A DNA stretch of 64,000 nt from Bacillota bacterium. Lineage in GTDB: Bacteria > Bacillota > Clostridia > Saccharofermentanales > Fastidiosipilaceae. Below, piece after piece: positions 29,275-37,992 of this stretch. The number at the start of each line of letters is the position of its first letter. The first letter of the stretch is position 1. The notes below the pieces were generated by a model. The model saw nothing but the letters and a program-made list of their open reading frames with translations, did no database searches and was not told the origin of the DNA. The position numbers and the translations under genes were made by a program. The stretch lies in contig JAEZWR010000029.1 in the NCBI GenBank assembly GCA_023420115.1, positions 1 through 64,000 on the forward strand. Reading direction: 5' to 3'.

Positions 29275-30396
29275 ATGAATAAAAAACGTGGTTTAGGTAG
29301 AGGTTTTGACTCTCTTTTACCTTCAATAAATAAAGAAAAATCAGAAGTTAATAACTCAAATAAAGAAGAAAATAATAAAGAAAAAATATCAAGTAAAAAA
29401 AATAGTAAAACAAGTATCAAGACAAGTGAAAAAACTAGAATAAGTGAAAAAAATAAAATAAATGAGAAAAATAAGGTAAGTGATAAGAATAATACTAAGA
29501 AAAAAGAAAAAAATATAGAAAAATCAGATATAAATAATGTTGATAAAGATTATATTCCTGATATAAGTAATGAAGATAATAAGCTTAAAGAAATAAATAT
29601 TAATCTTATTCATCCAGATAGATCACAACCAAGAAAGAATTTTAACGAAGAAGATCTAAAAGAACTCGCTGAATCAATAAAAAATCATGGTCTTATACAG
29701 CCTATAACGGTTGTAAAAGACGAAAATGAAGATTCATATACCATAGTTGCGGGAGAAAGAAGATGGAGAGCTTCTCGCTTAGCAGGAAAAGATAATATTA
29801 CATGTATTGTTAAAAATTTAAATGAGGTTGAGCGTCTTTTTGAAGCTGTTATAGAAAATGTAATGCGTAAGGATCTTAACCTTATTGAAGAAGCAAAAGC
29901 ATATGAAAGATTACTAGATGAATATAGTGTAACTCATGAAAAATTATCTGAAATGATTGGTAAAAGTAGAAGTTCTTTAAGCAATATTTTAAGATTACTT
30001 AATTTACATGAAGAAACTCAGAATTTGCTAATGAATGACAAAATTTCTTTAGGTCATGCAAAAATACTATTACAGGTTGAAGATAAATATATGCAGGAAT
30101 TGTTTGCTACAAAAGTTTTTGAGGCATCTTTGAGCGTTAGAGATTTAGAAAACTTAATAAAGAAATATAGGGATAATTCTAAAGCTAACAAAAAGAAAAA
30201 AACTGATAAAAATGACTTTTTGTCTGCAATTAATTTACATATAAAAGAAATGCAAAATCAATTTTCCAAAGCTCTTGGCGCTAAGGTTAGGTTAAAGACA
30301 AATGAAGATATGAGTAGCGGTAATATAGTGATTAGCTATAATTCAAAGGAAGAATTAGAATCGATAGCAAATTTCTTCGGATTAAATGATAAGTAG
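29275..30396 (+). CDS. parB: Chromosome partitioning protein ParB (Spo0J-like)
   Basis: A 373-residue CTP-dependent clamp that binds parS and spreads along DNA. The N-terminal KKRGLGRGFDSLLP is the ParA-stimulating motif; an unusually long Lys/Ser/Asn linker (about 20-110) follows; then the ParB/Srx domain with QPRKNFNEEDLKELAESIK and GERRWRASRLAG, the helix-turn-helix (TVTHEKLSEMIGKSRSSLSN region) and a C-terminal dimerisation domain. A TTG at 29260 extends the frame, but GGGAGATGAATAT precedes the ATG at 29275. Confidence 0.95.
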   Translation: MNKKRGLGRGFDSLLPSINKEKSEVNNSNKEENNKEKISSKKNSKTSIKTSEKTRISEKNKINEKNKVSDKNNTKKKEKNIEKSDINNVDKDYIPDISNEDNKLKEININLIHPDRSQPRKNFNEEDLKELAESIKNHGLIQPITVVKDENEDSYTIVAGERRWRASRLAGKDNITCIVKNLNEVERLFEAVIENVMRKDLNLIEEAKAYERLLDEYSVTHEKLSEMIGKSRSSLSNILRLLNLHEETQNLLMNDKISLGHAKILLQVEDKYMQELFATKVFEASLSVRDLENLIKKYRDNSKANKKKKTDKNDFLSAINLHIKEMQNQFSKALGAKVRLKTNEDMSSGNIVISYNSKEELESIANFFGLNDK

Positions 30397-30540
30397 AAAA
30401 ATTATTTAGATAAATGGACATTAATATAATTGTAATTTAAATTAATCAAATAATATTTCTTTTTATCTTTAAATAGACATTAATAGACACAAATAGAACT
30501 AATTTAAGAAAATATAAGTATTTTTTATTTGAATTTAGTT

Positions 30541-30546
30541 TATAAT
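30541..30546 (+). promoter_or_regulatory. Likely -10 box of the 30.6-kb transcript
   Basis: Consensus TATAAT about 25 bp upstream of AAGGAGG. The corresponding -35 region is weak (around 30518-30523), so this is a tentative promoter. Confidence 0.45.
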
Positions 30547-30587
30547 ATCCTAGTTATTAAAAAATTGTTTTAAGGAGGAAATAAAGA

Positions 30588-30758
30588 GTGGACGACGATC
30601 CTTGTATACGGAAAAAATTCATATACAAAGAATTTTTCGTTTACCTATTTCTGAATGAATGGGAGAAAATATATTTTAGACATTGTAGCTTATCTCCTGC
30701 TTTAGTAATATCGAAAAATAATTATATTAATAGAAATAAACTTTTTTATCGAAACTAA
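30588..30758 (+). CDS. Candidate small protein (56 codons) in a structured transcript
   Basis: A GTG start with a near-ideal ribosome binding site (AAGGAGGAAATAAAGA) opens a frame of 56 codons ending in TAA inside the 5' arm of a strong terminator. The predicted peptide begins with an acidic VDDDPC, is rich in aromatic and basic residues, has two Cys (6 and 33) and no obvious membrane helix. I recognise no family. The same DNA can form several RNA hairpins (GAAAAATTC/GAATTTTTC near 30612-30638; GGAGA/TCTCC at 30662-30696; TCGA/TCGA at 30711-30752), so it could instead be a structured RNA or a leader of the downstream membrane protein gene. Protein versus RNA cannot be settled from one sequence. 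Confidence 0.4.
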   Translation: MDDDPCIRKKFIYKEFFVYLFLNEWEKIYFRHCSLSPALVISKNNYINRNKLFYRN

Positions 30759-30795
30759 TAGGCATTTTTATATGCTTATTAGTTTTGCTTTTTTA
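30752..30795 (+). terminator. Strong terminator between the small transcript and the CorC/TlyC-type gene
   Basis: A 13-bp stem (AAACTAATAGGCA with TGCTTATTAGTTT, one G-T pair) with an 8-base loop and a TGCTTTTTT tail. It ends only about 23 bp before the next start codon, so it could act as an attenuator of that gene. Confidence 0.85.
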
Positions 30796-30817
30796 AAGAA
30801 ATATATTTGGAGTAATA

Positions 30818-32284
30818 ATGTTAGAAAACTTAAATTTTATTCAAGGTAAAATGATTCATCTAGCTAGTTCTAGTCCGACTAATGCTAGTGGAACTGTATG
30901 GATAGATATATTAATTATTTTAATTTTAGTTTTTATAAATGGCTTTTTTTCTGCTTCTGAGATGGCAATAGTCACTCTAAATGATGCAAAATTAAAGAAA
31001 GAAGCTGCAGACGGTAACAAGGCAGCAAAAAAAATATTGCACTTTGTTTCTAATCCAAGTGCTTTTTTGGCTACTATACAAGTTGGAGTAACTTTGGCTG
31101 GATTTTTATCTTCTGCTTTTGCTGGTGATAAATTTGCAGGTAGAATTATGGCTTTGATTGATCCTAGTGGAAGATACCCACAGCTTAGATCTCTTGCAGT
31201 TATAATTGTTACTTTGCTTGTGGCTTATATTTCTCTAGTTCTTGGTGAGTTAGTGCCTAAACGTCTAGCTTTGAATAATCCTGAGAAATTTTCTAAAAAA
31301 TATATAGGTTTACTCAGAATTATTGATTCAATATTTAAGCCTTTTACAAAGTTACTTACTTTTTCAACTAATATTATTCTTAAATTATTAAGAATTTCAC
31401 CTCAGACAGCAGACAAGAAAATTTCTGAGGAAGAAATAAGAATGATGGTTGATGTTGGACTGACCAGCGGAACTATTCACGTTGATGAGAGTAGAATGAT
31501 ACAAAATGTCTTTGAGTTTAATGACAAAGAAGTATCTGAAATAATGAAACATAGAACAAATATAGTTGCTCTAAATATTAATGCTTCTTTAGATGAAGTT
31601 GTTGATGTAGCTATAAATGAGAAGTATAGTAGGATTCCTATATATGATGAAGATATAGATGATATTTGCGGAATTCTAACGATTAGAGATTTGCTTTTTT
31701 ATACTGCAAAAAATAAGGTTGAGAATTTTTCTTTAAAGGATATCCTTAGACCGCCATATAGAGTTCCTGAATCTAAACATGTTGATGCTCTTTTTAGAGA
31801 TATGCAGAAAGAAAGAGTGTCCATGGCAATTGTAATAGACGAATATGGTGGGACTGCTGGACTGGTTACAGTAGAAGATTTATTAGAAGAAATTGTCGGA
31901 AATATTGAAGATGAGTATGATGACGAAAATGAAAATATTTCTATAGTAAAAAAAGACGAAGGTCTATATGAAATTGATGGTCTTGAGTCTTTAGATGATG
32001 TAAAAAAAGTTATTCCCGAGGCACTATTTAATGATGATGATTATGAAGATTTCGATACAATTGCAGGTCTAGTTTTAGATTGTCTCGGTTATATTCCAGA
32101 AGAGAATGAACATCCAGAAGCTAGACGAAATAATATGAAATTTAAAGTTCTGAGTATGGAAGATAATAGAATTGAGAAAATTCAATTGAATCTTCTAAAA
32201 ATGGATGGAAAGAACGATTTAAATAATGATTTAAATCAAGAGAATAACGATAGTGATAGCAATAAACTTTCTAATGATGATTAG
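30818..32284 (+). CDS. CNNM/CorC (hemolysin TlyC-like) membrane protein with CBS domains
   Basis: A 488-residue protein of the DUF21-CBS-CorC_HlyC family, linked to magnesium or cobalt efflux and sometimes annotated as hemolysin. The DUF21 part has four hydrophobic segments (about 25-200, with NGFFSASEMAIVTLN), followed by a CBS pair (MKHRTNIVALNINA; YGGTAGLVTVEDLLEEIVGNIEDEYD is the family hallmark) and a C-terminal transporter-associated domain. The tail is Asn/Asp-rich. GGAGTAATA precedes the ATG. The role in metal homeostasis is from the family; the substrate is not proven. Confidence 0.9.
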   Translation: MLENLNFIQGKMIHLASSSPTNASGTVWIDILIILILVFINGFFSASEMAIVTLNDAKLKKEAADGNKAAKKILHFVSNPSAFLATIQVGVTLAGFLSSAFAGDKFAGRIMALIDPSGRYPQLRSLAVIIVTLLVAYISLVLGELVPKRLALNNPEKFSKKYIGLLRIIDSIFKPFTKLLTFSTNIILKLLRISPQTADKKISEEEIRMMVDVGLTSGTIHVDESRMIQNVFEFNDKEVSEIMKHRTNIVALNINASLDEVVDVAINEKYSRIPIYDEDIDDICGILTIRDLLFYTAKNKVENFSLKDILRPPYRVPESKHVDALFRDMQKERVSMAIVIDEYGGTAGLVTVEDLLEEIVGNIEDEYDDENENISIVKKDEGLYEIDGLESLDDVKKVIPEALFNDDDYEDFDTIAGLVLDCLGYIPEENEHPEARRNNMKFKVLSMEDNRIEKIQLNLLKMDGKNDLNNDLNQENNDSDSNKLSNDD

Positions 32285-32318
32285 CAAATAAATAGACTAA
32301 TTTAATACATATAGATGC

Positions 32319-32345
32319 AAAAGCCCTCTCGGGAGGGCTTTTTAT
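32319..32345 (+). terminator. Terminator after the CorC/TlyC-type gene
   Basis: AAGCCCTC/GAGGGCTT with loop TCGG and a T-rich tail; the next gene starts about 11 bp beyond. Confidence 0.88.
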
Positions 32346-32354
32346 TATAAATTT

Positions 32355-33503
32355 ATGGAAAAAATTTTTAGTAAAAAAATAAAAATTAAAGATCCTGTGT
32401 TATTTATTTCTTTTTGGGCAGCAATTTTAAGTTTCCTTATTCCACTTTGTGATAATAAAAATTATGAATATATAACAGGAAAAATTTTGTCAGGAATAGA
32501 CTTTAAAACACTAGTTCTACTTTTTTCTTTAATGGCAATTGTAAAAGGGTTGGAAGAAATAAATATTTTTCAACTTATAGCTAGCAAAATAATATATTTA
32601 TTGAAAAATACAAGAACTTTTTATCTAGGCTTCGTGCTTTTTACATTTTTTATTTCTCCTTTTATAACTAATGATGTAGCGTTGATTACCTTAGTTCCAT
32701 TTGTTCTTCTTGTTATAAGAATATTGAAATTAGACGATGTTAATTTTGTTATAAGTTTGATTGTATGGATGAGTTGCGCTGCGAATTTGGGGAGTTCTAT
32801 TACAGTTATAGGAAATCCACAAAATTTATTTTTATATTCTTTTTTTAATTTATCTATTGAAGAAATAAGTAAAATATATTTTCCCTATTTTATTATCAGT
32901 TTTATTTGTATTGTTTTATCTTCATTAAAAATTAAGAAAAAGAAGATTAATCTGCCGAAAGTAGATAATTATGAAATTGATATAAGAAGATTGGTTATCT
33001 ATCTTCTTATGACAATATTAGTTGTTCTTACATTAATGAAATTAATTGATTATAAAGTTCTTTTTATAATTGTATCTATATTTTTCGCTATTATATCACC
33101 TAAAATTCTATTAAAAATAGACTACAAGCTCCTTTTAACTTTTACTTGTTTATTTATATTTATTTCTAATATTTCAAATTTGCAAATTCTAATAGATCTT
33201 ATTAATAAGTTTAATAATAGAATATTTGAACTATCTATTCTTATGTCGCAATTTATAAGTAATGTTCCTACATCTATATTAATTTCAAATTTTTCTCAAG
33301 ATTACAAAGAAATAATTTTGGGAACAAATATTGGTGGACTGGGGACGATTATTGCTTCTATGGCTAGTCTTATAAGCTATAAGTTTTTTTCAATAGAATA
33401 TAAAGATGAAAAAAGAAAATACCTAATTTATTTTACCTTAATAAATTTTGGCTTATTATTTATATTGCTTTTGGCGAGATATTTTTTATTACTAATTTTA
33501 TAA
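32355..33503 (+). CDS. SLC13/ArsB-type anion permease
   Basis: A 382-residue integral membrane protein with about eleven helices. The segment TNDVALITLVPFVLL and the later AANLGSSITVIGNPQNLFLYS are hallmarks of the ArsB/NhaD/CitM ion-transporter superfamily. Members move arsenite, dicarboxylates, citrate or sulfate or exchange Na+/H+; nothing here picks one. The ATG follows the previous terminator directly and has no Shine-Dalgarno sequence (the hairpin's GGAGGG is 17 bp away), so initiation is unusual. It converges on the aldolase gene. Confidence 0.85.
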   Translation: MEKIFSKKIKIKDPVLFISFWAAILSFLIPLCDNKNYEYITGKILSGIDFKTLVLLFSLMAIVKGLEEINIFQLIASKIIYLLKNTRTFYLGFVLFTFFISPFITNDVALITLVPFVLLVIRILKLDDVNFVISLIVWMSCAANLGSSITVIGNPQNLFLYSFFNLSIEEISKIYFPYFIISFICIVLSSLKIKKKKINLPKVDNYEIDIRRLVIYLLMTILVVLTLMKLIDYKVLFIIVSIFFAIISPKILLKIDYKLLLTFTCLFIFISNISNLQILIDLINKFNNRIFELSILMSQFISNVPTSILISNFSQDYKEIILGTNIGGLGTIIASMASLISYKFFSIEYKDEKRKYLIYFTLINFGLLFILLLARYFLLLIL

Positions 33504-33505
33504 AA

Positions 33506-33545
33506 AAAGGACTGCGACAATTATTAATATGCCACAGTCCTTTAA
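33506..33545. terminator. Bidirectional terminator between permease and aldolase
   Basis: AAAGGACTG (33506-33514) pairs with CAGTCCTTT (33535-33543). The minus-strand U-run (seven T) is better, so it chiefly ends the aldolase transcript. Confidence 0.82.
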
Positions 33546-33564
33546 TCACTTAATTCAAAATATA

Positions 33565-34452
33565 TTAGTCGATGCTAGCCTCGTAGATACTGTCGATAGC
33601 TTCTGAAATTGCTTGGTTAAATTCTTCTTCAGTTTGATTTGCATTGAGATCTGAAGCAAGAGCACGTGAGAATGATGCAATCATATTGTGATTCTTCTTA
33701 AGAAGTTTATTTGCCTCATCTCTCTCGTATCCACCAGATAGTGCAACTACACGGACAACATTCTTGTGTTTGGTGAGTTCGAGATATTCATCATCCTTTG
33801 TTGGGATACTTAACTTAAGCATAACGAGTTTGTCGTCTGATAATTTATTGAGTTCAGCAAGAATCTCTTCCTTGAGCTTGGCTTCAATTTTTTCTTTGTC
33901 TTTGCTATAAATATCTACTTCTGGTTCAATGATAGGAACTAAGCCAGCAGCGATAACTCTCTCAGCAACTTCAAATTGTTGTTTGACTACGGCCTTGATT
34001 CCTTCTTCATTATATTCTTTGATAACACTGCGCTCTTTGGTACCGAAAATACCATTTGCAGCAGCTCTCTTGAGTAAATCTTCTAGTTCAGGCATATCCT
34101 TCATAAGCTGAACTCCATTTGACTCAGGAGCTAAACCTTTGTCTATCTTTAAGAAAGGAACTACACCCTTAACATTCCAGAGATAATCTGGGGTTTTCTT
34201 TCCCTCAATTTCACGGTCCATGGTTTGCTCAAACAAGATAGCACCGAGAACTTTCTTATTATCAAAAGCAGGACTTGTGATGATACGTGTACGCATCTTG
34301 TGTACTAAGTCAAACATTTCTTCTTCTGTGCTATAGCTATCTTCAGGGACACCATAAAGAGCTAGAGCCTTAGGTGTTGAACCACCACTCTGATCTAGGG
34401 CTGCAATAAAACCTTTGCCATTTCTCATTTGTTCAAGTTGTTTAGTATTCAT
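33565..34452 (-). CDS. fda: Class I fructose-1,6-bisphosphate aldolase
   Basis: A 295-residue glycolytic enzyme that splits fructose 1,6-bisphosphate through a Schiff base. It matches the single-domain bacterial class I form of staphylococci closely: NGKGFIAALDQSGGSTPKAL, ILFEQTMDREIEGK, PIIEPEVDI, MLKLSIPTKDD (with the lysine region) and SFSRALASDL. The frame reaches a GTG at 34461, but GAGAGGTGCAAAGA precedes the ATG at 34452. Monocistronic, minus strand, with a bidirectional terminator after it. Confidence 0.95.
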   Translation of the reverse strand: MNTKQLEQMRNGKGFIAALDQSGGSTPKALALYGVPEDSYSTEEEMFDLVHKMRTRIITSPAFDNKKVLGAILFEQTMDREIEGKKTPDYLWNVKGVVPFLKIDKGLAPESNGVQLMKDMPELEDLLKRAAANGIFGTKERSVIKEYNEEGIKAVVKQQFEVAERVIAAGLVPIIEPEVDIYSKDKEKIEAKLKEEILAELNKLSDDKLVMLKLSIPTKDDEYLELTKHKNVVRVVALSGGYERDEANKLLKKNHNMIASFSRALASDLNANQTEEEFNQAISEAIDSIYEASID

Positions 34453-34461
34453 TCTTTGCAC

Positions 34462-34772
34462 CTCTCAATATGAGCTTATCCATAAATGGACATTAATGTG
34501 TATATTATAACACTAACGGATAAAAATAATTGTTATTTTTTTATCAAGTTTAATGAGATTTGTATTATTAACTTTTAAATGATGTATAAAAGCGCCCGTG
34601 CGTTTCCCATACTTAAATATAAATATTTTAATTAGCAAAGGCTACCAATAGATACAAATTTTAAACAGTTTTTTAAATAATAAAATATTATCGAGTTTTA
34701 ATTATGAATATAAATTAAATGAGATAAAATAAACATACATTAAGTTAATGAATTCACAAAAGGGGAATTTTC
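34462..34772. other. Divergent promoter region between aldolase and the NitT/TauT-type system
   Basis: A 311-bp AT-rich spacer. A consensus -10 (TATAAT read on the minus strand) is at 34504-34509 for the aldolase gene, with a poor -35. The short GC-rich patch near 34590-34606 forms no clear hairpin. No promoter for the plus-strand binding-protein gene could be singled out. Confidence 0.45.
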
Positions 34773-35996
34773 ATGAAAGTTAAAATGTTAACTAAGAAAA
34801 TATCGGCAAGTATACTTGCACTTAGCATGACGGCAGTTCTGGGTCTGGGATATGGAAATCATATTTCAGCAGAATCAGAAGAAAGTTCAAATTCAGAAAG
34901 TAACGAAGTCACTGAAGTAACAGAAGAAGGTCAGGAGAGCAGCGAAAATTCATCTCAAGAGGCTTCTTCAGCAGCATCAGAAGAAGCAGTAGTTGAAGAG
35001 ACAGATGAGGATATTAATCCAAACGGAATTAATATTGCTATGCTCAAGGGACCGACTGCTATGGGAGCTGCTAATCTAATGGTTAAAGAAAGAGCGAAGT
35101 CTACCGAAAGAGATTATAACTTTACATTAATGAGTTCACCAAATGAATTAGTTCCAAGATTTATCAAGGGTCAGTTCCAAATGGCTGCAGTTCCTGCAAA
35201 TCTCGCTTCTACTTTGTACAATAAGACTCAAGGTAATGTTCAAGTCTTAGCTATTAATACACTTGGAGTTTTATATATTGTTCACAATGGTGATAGCGAT
35301 GTCAGTAGCTTCAAAGACCTTGATAACAAGACAATTTATGCATCAGGTCAAGGTGCAAGCCCAGAGGCTGCTTTGAATTTCTTAGTAGAAAAGAATGGAA
35401 TTAAACTCAATATTGAATGGAAGAGCGAACATAGTGAGTGTTTGGCTGCTATGGCACAAGAAGAAGGTTCATTTGCCCTACTTCCCCAGCCATTTGTGAC
35501 AGTTGCTCAGACTAAGAATGAAAATATCAAAACAGTTTTAGATCTCAATAAAGAATGGGAAAATGCTGTTGAAGATAAGTCCGCCCTTGTTACAGGTGTA
35601 TTAATTGCTGATAAAAAGTTTGTCCAAGAGAACAAAGAAAAAGTAGATCAGTTCCTAAAGGAATATGAAGAATCAATCAAATTGACAGAAACAAATGTTG
35701 ATGAGTCAGCTGCAAATATTGCTGCATTTAATATAGTTCCAGAGCCAATTGCAAAAAAGGCACTTCCTTTCTGCAATATTCAATTTATTGCTGGTCAGGA
35801 ATTAAAGGATAAATTATCAGCATATTTAGAATTGCTCAAAGAACAAAATGACAAACTTATTGGTGGCGAAGTACCAGCGGATAATTTCTATTATGAGTAT
35901 GGTTTAGAGGATACTTCATCTTCAGAAGAAGGTTCATCAAATGAGAGTGAATCAGAAAGTGAAGAAACAGAAGAAAGTACTTCTCTCGCTGCATAA
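34773..35996 (+). CDS. NitT/TauT-type ABC transporter substrate-binding protein without lipobox
   Basis: A 407-residue secreted protein. A signal peptide (about 1-33, ending ISAES) is followed by a Ser/Glu-rich stretch (34-75), the periplasmic-binding fold (about 80-370; GINIAMLKGPTAMGAANLM, GQFQMAAVPANLAS, KTIYASGQGASPEAAL) and another Ser/Glu-rich tail. This is the SsuA/THI5/NMT1-like group that delivers sulfonates, thiamine precursors or similar small molecules. There is no lipobox Cys, which is unusual for a Gram-positive binding protein; the acidic ends may bind wall or partner. AAAGGGGAATTTTC precedes the start. Permease and ATPase follow. Confidence 0.85.
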   Translation: MKVKMLTKKISASILALSMTAVLGLGYGNHISAESEESSNSESNEVTEVTEEGQESSENSSQEASSAASEEAVVEETDEDINPNGINIAMLKGPTAMGAANLMVKERAKSTERDYNFTLMSSPNELVPRFIKGQFQMAAVPANLASTLYNKTQGNVQVLAINTLGVLYIVHNGDSDVSSFKDLDNKTIYASGQGASPEAALNFLVEKNGIKLNIEWKSEHSECLAAMAQEEGSFALLPQPFVTVAQTKNENIKTVLDLNKEWENAVEDKSALVTGVLIADKKFVQENKEKVDQFLKEYEESIKLTETNVDESAANIAAFNIVPEPIAKKALPFCNIQFIAGQELKDKLSAYLELLKEQNDKLIGGEVPADNFYYEYGLEDTSSSEEGSSNESESESEETEESTSLAA

Positions 35997-36118
35997 ACTT
36001 ATTTTGAAAAGATTATGCTATTAATATAAACTTGTTTGTTGTTGATGAAGTAATATACACATAATAAAATTTTCGTATATTAAAATACGTATAGACAGGT
36101 TGAGTATTAGCTGAGTAA

Positions 36119-37069
36119 ATGAGCGAAAGAGATAATCTTGAGTTGAAATCAGAAAAAGTTAAAAATAAATATATGGTTTCATCAGAAAATTTGAATTCTA
36201 AAGATAGTGACAATTCATATTTATATAATGAGCTTGGAACTTCTAGAGAATCAGAAATTTCTGAAAATAAGAAAAGAATAGAGCTTGCCCCTTTTAGGTC
36301 AGGCTCTATTTTCTCATTTAATAAAATTGCCTTTCCATACAAGGTTTTTGCGATAATATTTTGGCTTCTTATCTGGGCAATTCTTGCTATGAAAATAAAT
36401 AGCAATATTATAATCGCAGGACCTTATGATGTTTTACTTAAGTTACTAGATTTTATAAAAGACAAGAGATTTTATTTAATAATCTTTACTTCCAGTTCTA
36501 GAATAATTTTGGCATTCATTATTTCAATAATATCAGCTACGCTGCTTTCGCTGCTCGCTTCAAAATATAAGCTTGTTGAGATTCTTCTTTATCCTATAAT
36601 ATCGACTCTCAGAACGATTCCTGTTGCATCTATAATTATTGTCTTGTTTCTATTTTTTAGGAGCAAGAGTATACCCTTGATTGTATCTCTAATGATGATT
36701 TTGCCTCTTATGTATAGTAGTATGCTAGCGGCTATAAAAAATAAAAATGTTAAGCTAGAGGAGCTTGCGAGGGTTTATAAGGTTCCTTTCTTTATAAGGC
36801 TTAAGGACTTATATATAAATCAAGTTCTTTTGATACTTAAACCTGCTCTAGAAAATTCTATGGCTTTTGCTTTTAAATCTGCTATAGCTGCCGAGGTCAT
36901 AGCAAATCCACATATGACAATTGGTAGTTCGCTTTATGAAGCGAAAATTTATCTAAATACGGAAGAACTTTTTGCCTGGACCTTTGTCTGTATTATTCTC
37001 AGTATTATTTTCGAGAAAGGGCTTAAGTTTCTGCTAAATTATCTCAAAAAGTGTTTAGAGGCTAATTAA
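36119..37069 (+). CDS. NitT/TauT-type ABC permease
   Basis: A 316-residue membrane subunit with about six helices from residue 80 on; the first 80 residues are a charged cytoplasmic extension that is not usual in the SsuC family. The cytoplasmic EAA-like loop is LEELARVYKVPFFIRLKDLYI, and the SAIAAEVIANPHMTIGSSLYEAK end is typical. The start at ATG 36119 has a poor Shine-Dalgarno sequence. It lies between the binding protein and the ATPase, forming one uptake system. Confidence 0.83.
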   Translation: MSERDNLELKSEKVKNKYMVSSENLNSKDSDNSYLYNELGTSRESEISENKKRIELAPFRSGSIFSFNKIAFPYKVFAIIFWLLIWAILAMKINSNIIIAGPYDVLLKLLDFIKDKRFYLIIFTSSSRIILAFIISIISATLLSLLASKYKLVEILLYPIISTLRTIPVASIIIVLFLFFRSKSIPLIVSLMMILPLMYSSMLAAIKNKNVKLEELARVYKVPFFIRLKDLYINQVLLILKPALENSMAFAFKSAIAAEVIANPHMTIGSSLYEAKIYLNTEELFAWTFVCIILSIIFEKGLKFLLNYLKKCLEAN

Positions 37070-37097
37070 TATATAAGTGGTTAAGGTAACGAATTTT

Positions 37098-37988
37098 ATG
37101 GAAAAATATATAAGTTCAGATCTTATCTTAGAGAATTTGAGTAAGAGTTTTGGTGAAAAATGTATATTTAAGGGTTTTAATTGTAGATTTTTGTCAAAAA
37201 AGATTAATCTTATTTGCGGAGATTCTGGTATAGGCAAGACAACTTTGCTTCGCACAATTTGTTCTTTAGAAAAATCTGATAATGACAAATTTGAAATGTA
37301 TTTAGAAAATGGAAAGAATTTTACTTTGTCTGTGCTTTTTCAAGAGGATAGGTTAATTGAGAACTTATCTGCGAGAAGAAATATTTTATTTGCTCTTGGT
37401 AAGAGTAAGTTTAGCGATTATGAAATGAAGAAGCTTGATTATCTTTTGGAAGAATTAAATTTGAAGAATGAACTTAATAATAAGGTCAGAAATTTTTCTG
37501 GTGGTATGAAGAGAAGATTGGCTCTTATAAGGACTTTGATGAAAGAGGCAGATGTCTACATTTTTGATGAAATATTTAAAGGTATGGACGCAAAATTGAA
37601 ACGAAAGTCTCTTGAGTTGATTATTAGCGAACTGCCTAATAAGTTGAAGATAATTGTTAGTCACGATGACTTATTACTAAAGGATAGAAGAGAAATCGAT
37701 AGCGATGAGATTAAACTAATTGAACTTAATACTATATCTTCTAAGCTTGAATCAATTGAAGATAGACTTAAGCTAAAAAATGAAAGAATATTTTTTGAAT
37801 CAAAGGATGTGGATATACTTACAGGGGAGCTGCTTTTTCGACTTAATATAGTTATTTATAAAATAAGGGAAAAGCAGGGAAATTTTGATTCTGACTTTGA
37901 TTATCACGATATAAAAAAAGAACTCAGAGAAATTAGAGATTTTCTTATTAATCTGAGTCTTGTGCGTTTAAATAAAATTAAATTGTAA
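37098..37988 (+). CDS. NitT/TauT-type ABC ATPase
   Basis: A 296-residue ATP-binding subunit. Walker A GDSGIGKTT near residue 41, Q-loop FQEDRL, signature FSGGMKRRLAL, Walker B VYIFDEIFKGMD and H-loop VSHDD are present. A GTG at 37077 extends the frame by seven codons; TTAAGGTAACGAATTTT precedes the ATG at 37098, which I prefer. About 80 residues follow the ATPase core, longer than SsuB. It completes the system that starts at 34773. Confidence 0.83.
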   Translation: MEKYISSDLILENLSKSFGEKCIFKGFNCRFLSKKINLICGDSGIGKTTLLRTICSLEKSDNDKFEMYLENGKNFTLSVLFQEDRLIENLSARRNILFALGKSKFSDYEMKKLDYLLEELNLKNELNNKVRNFSGGMKRRLALIRTLMKEADVYIFDEIFKGMDAKLKRKSLELIISELPNKLKIIVSHDDLLLKDRREIDSDEIKLIELNTISSKLESIEDRLKLKNERIFFESKDVDILTGELLFRLNIVIYKIREKQGNFDSDFDYHDIKKELREIRDFLINLSLVRLNKIKL

Positions 37989-37992
37989 GATA

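Noticed and set aside
30541..30797. Known riboswitch (M-box, yybP-ykoY or NiCo) before the CorC/TlyC-type gene
   Set aside because: The conserved core sequences of these classes are not seen; kept as an unclassified structured transcript.
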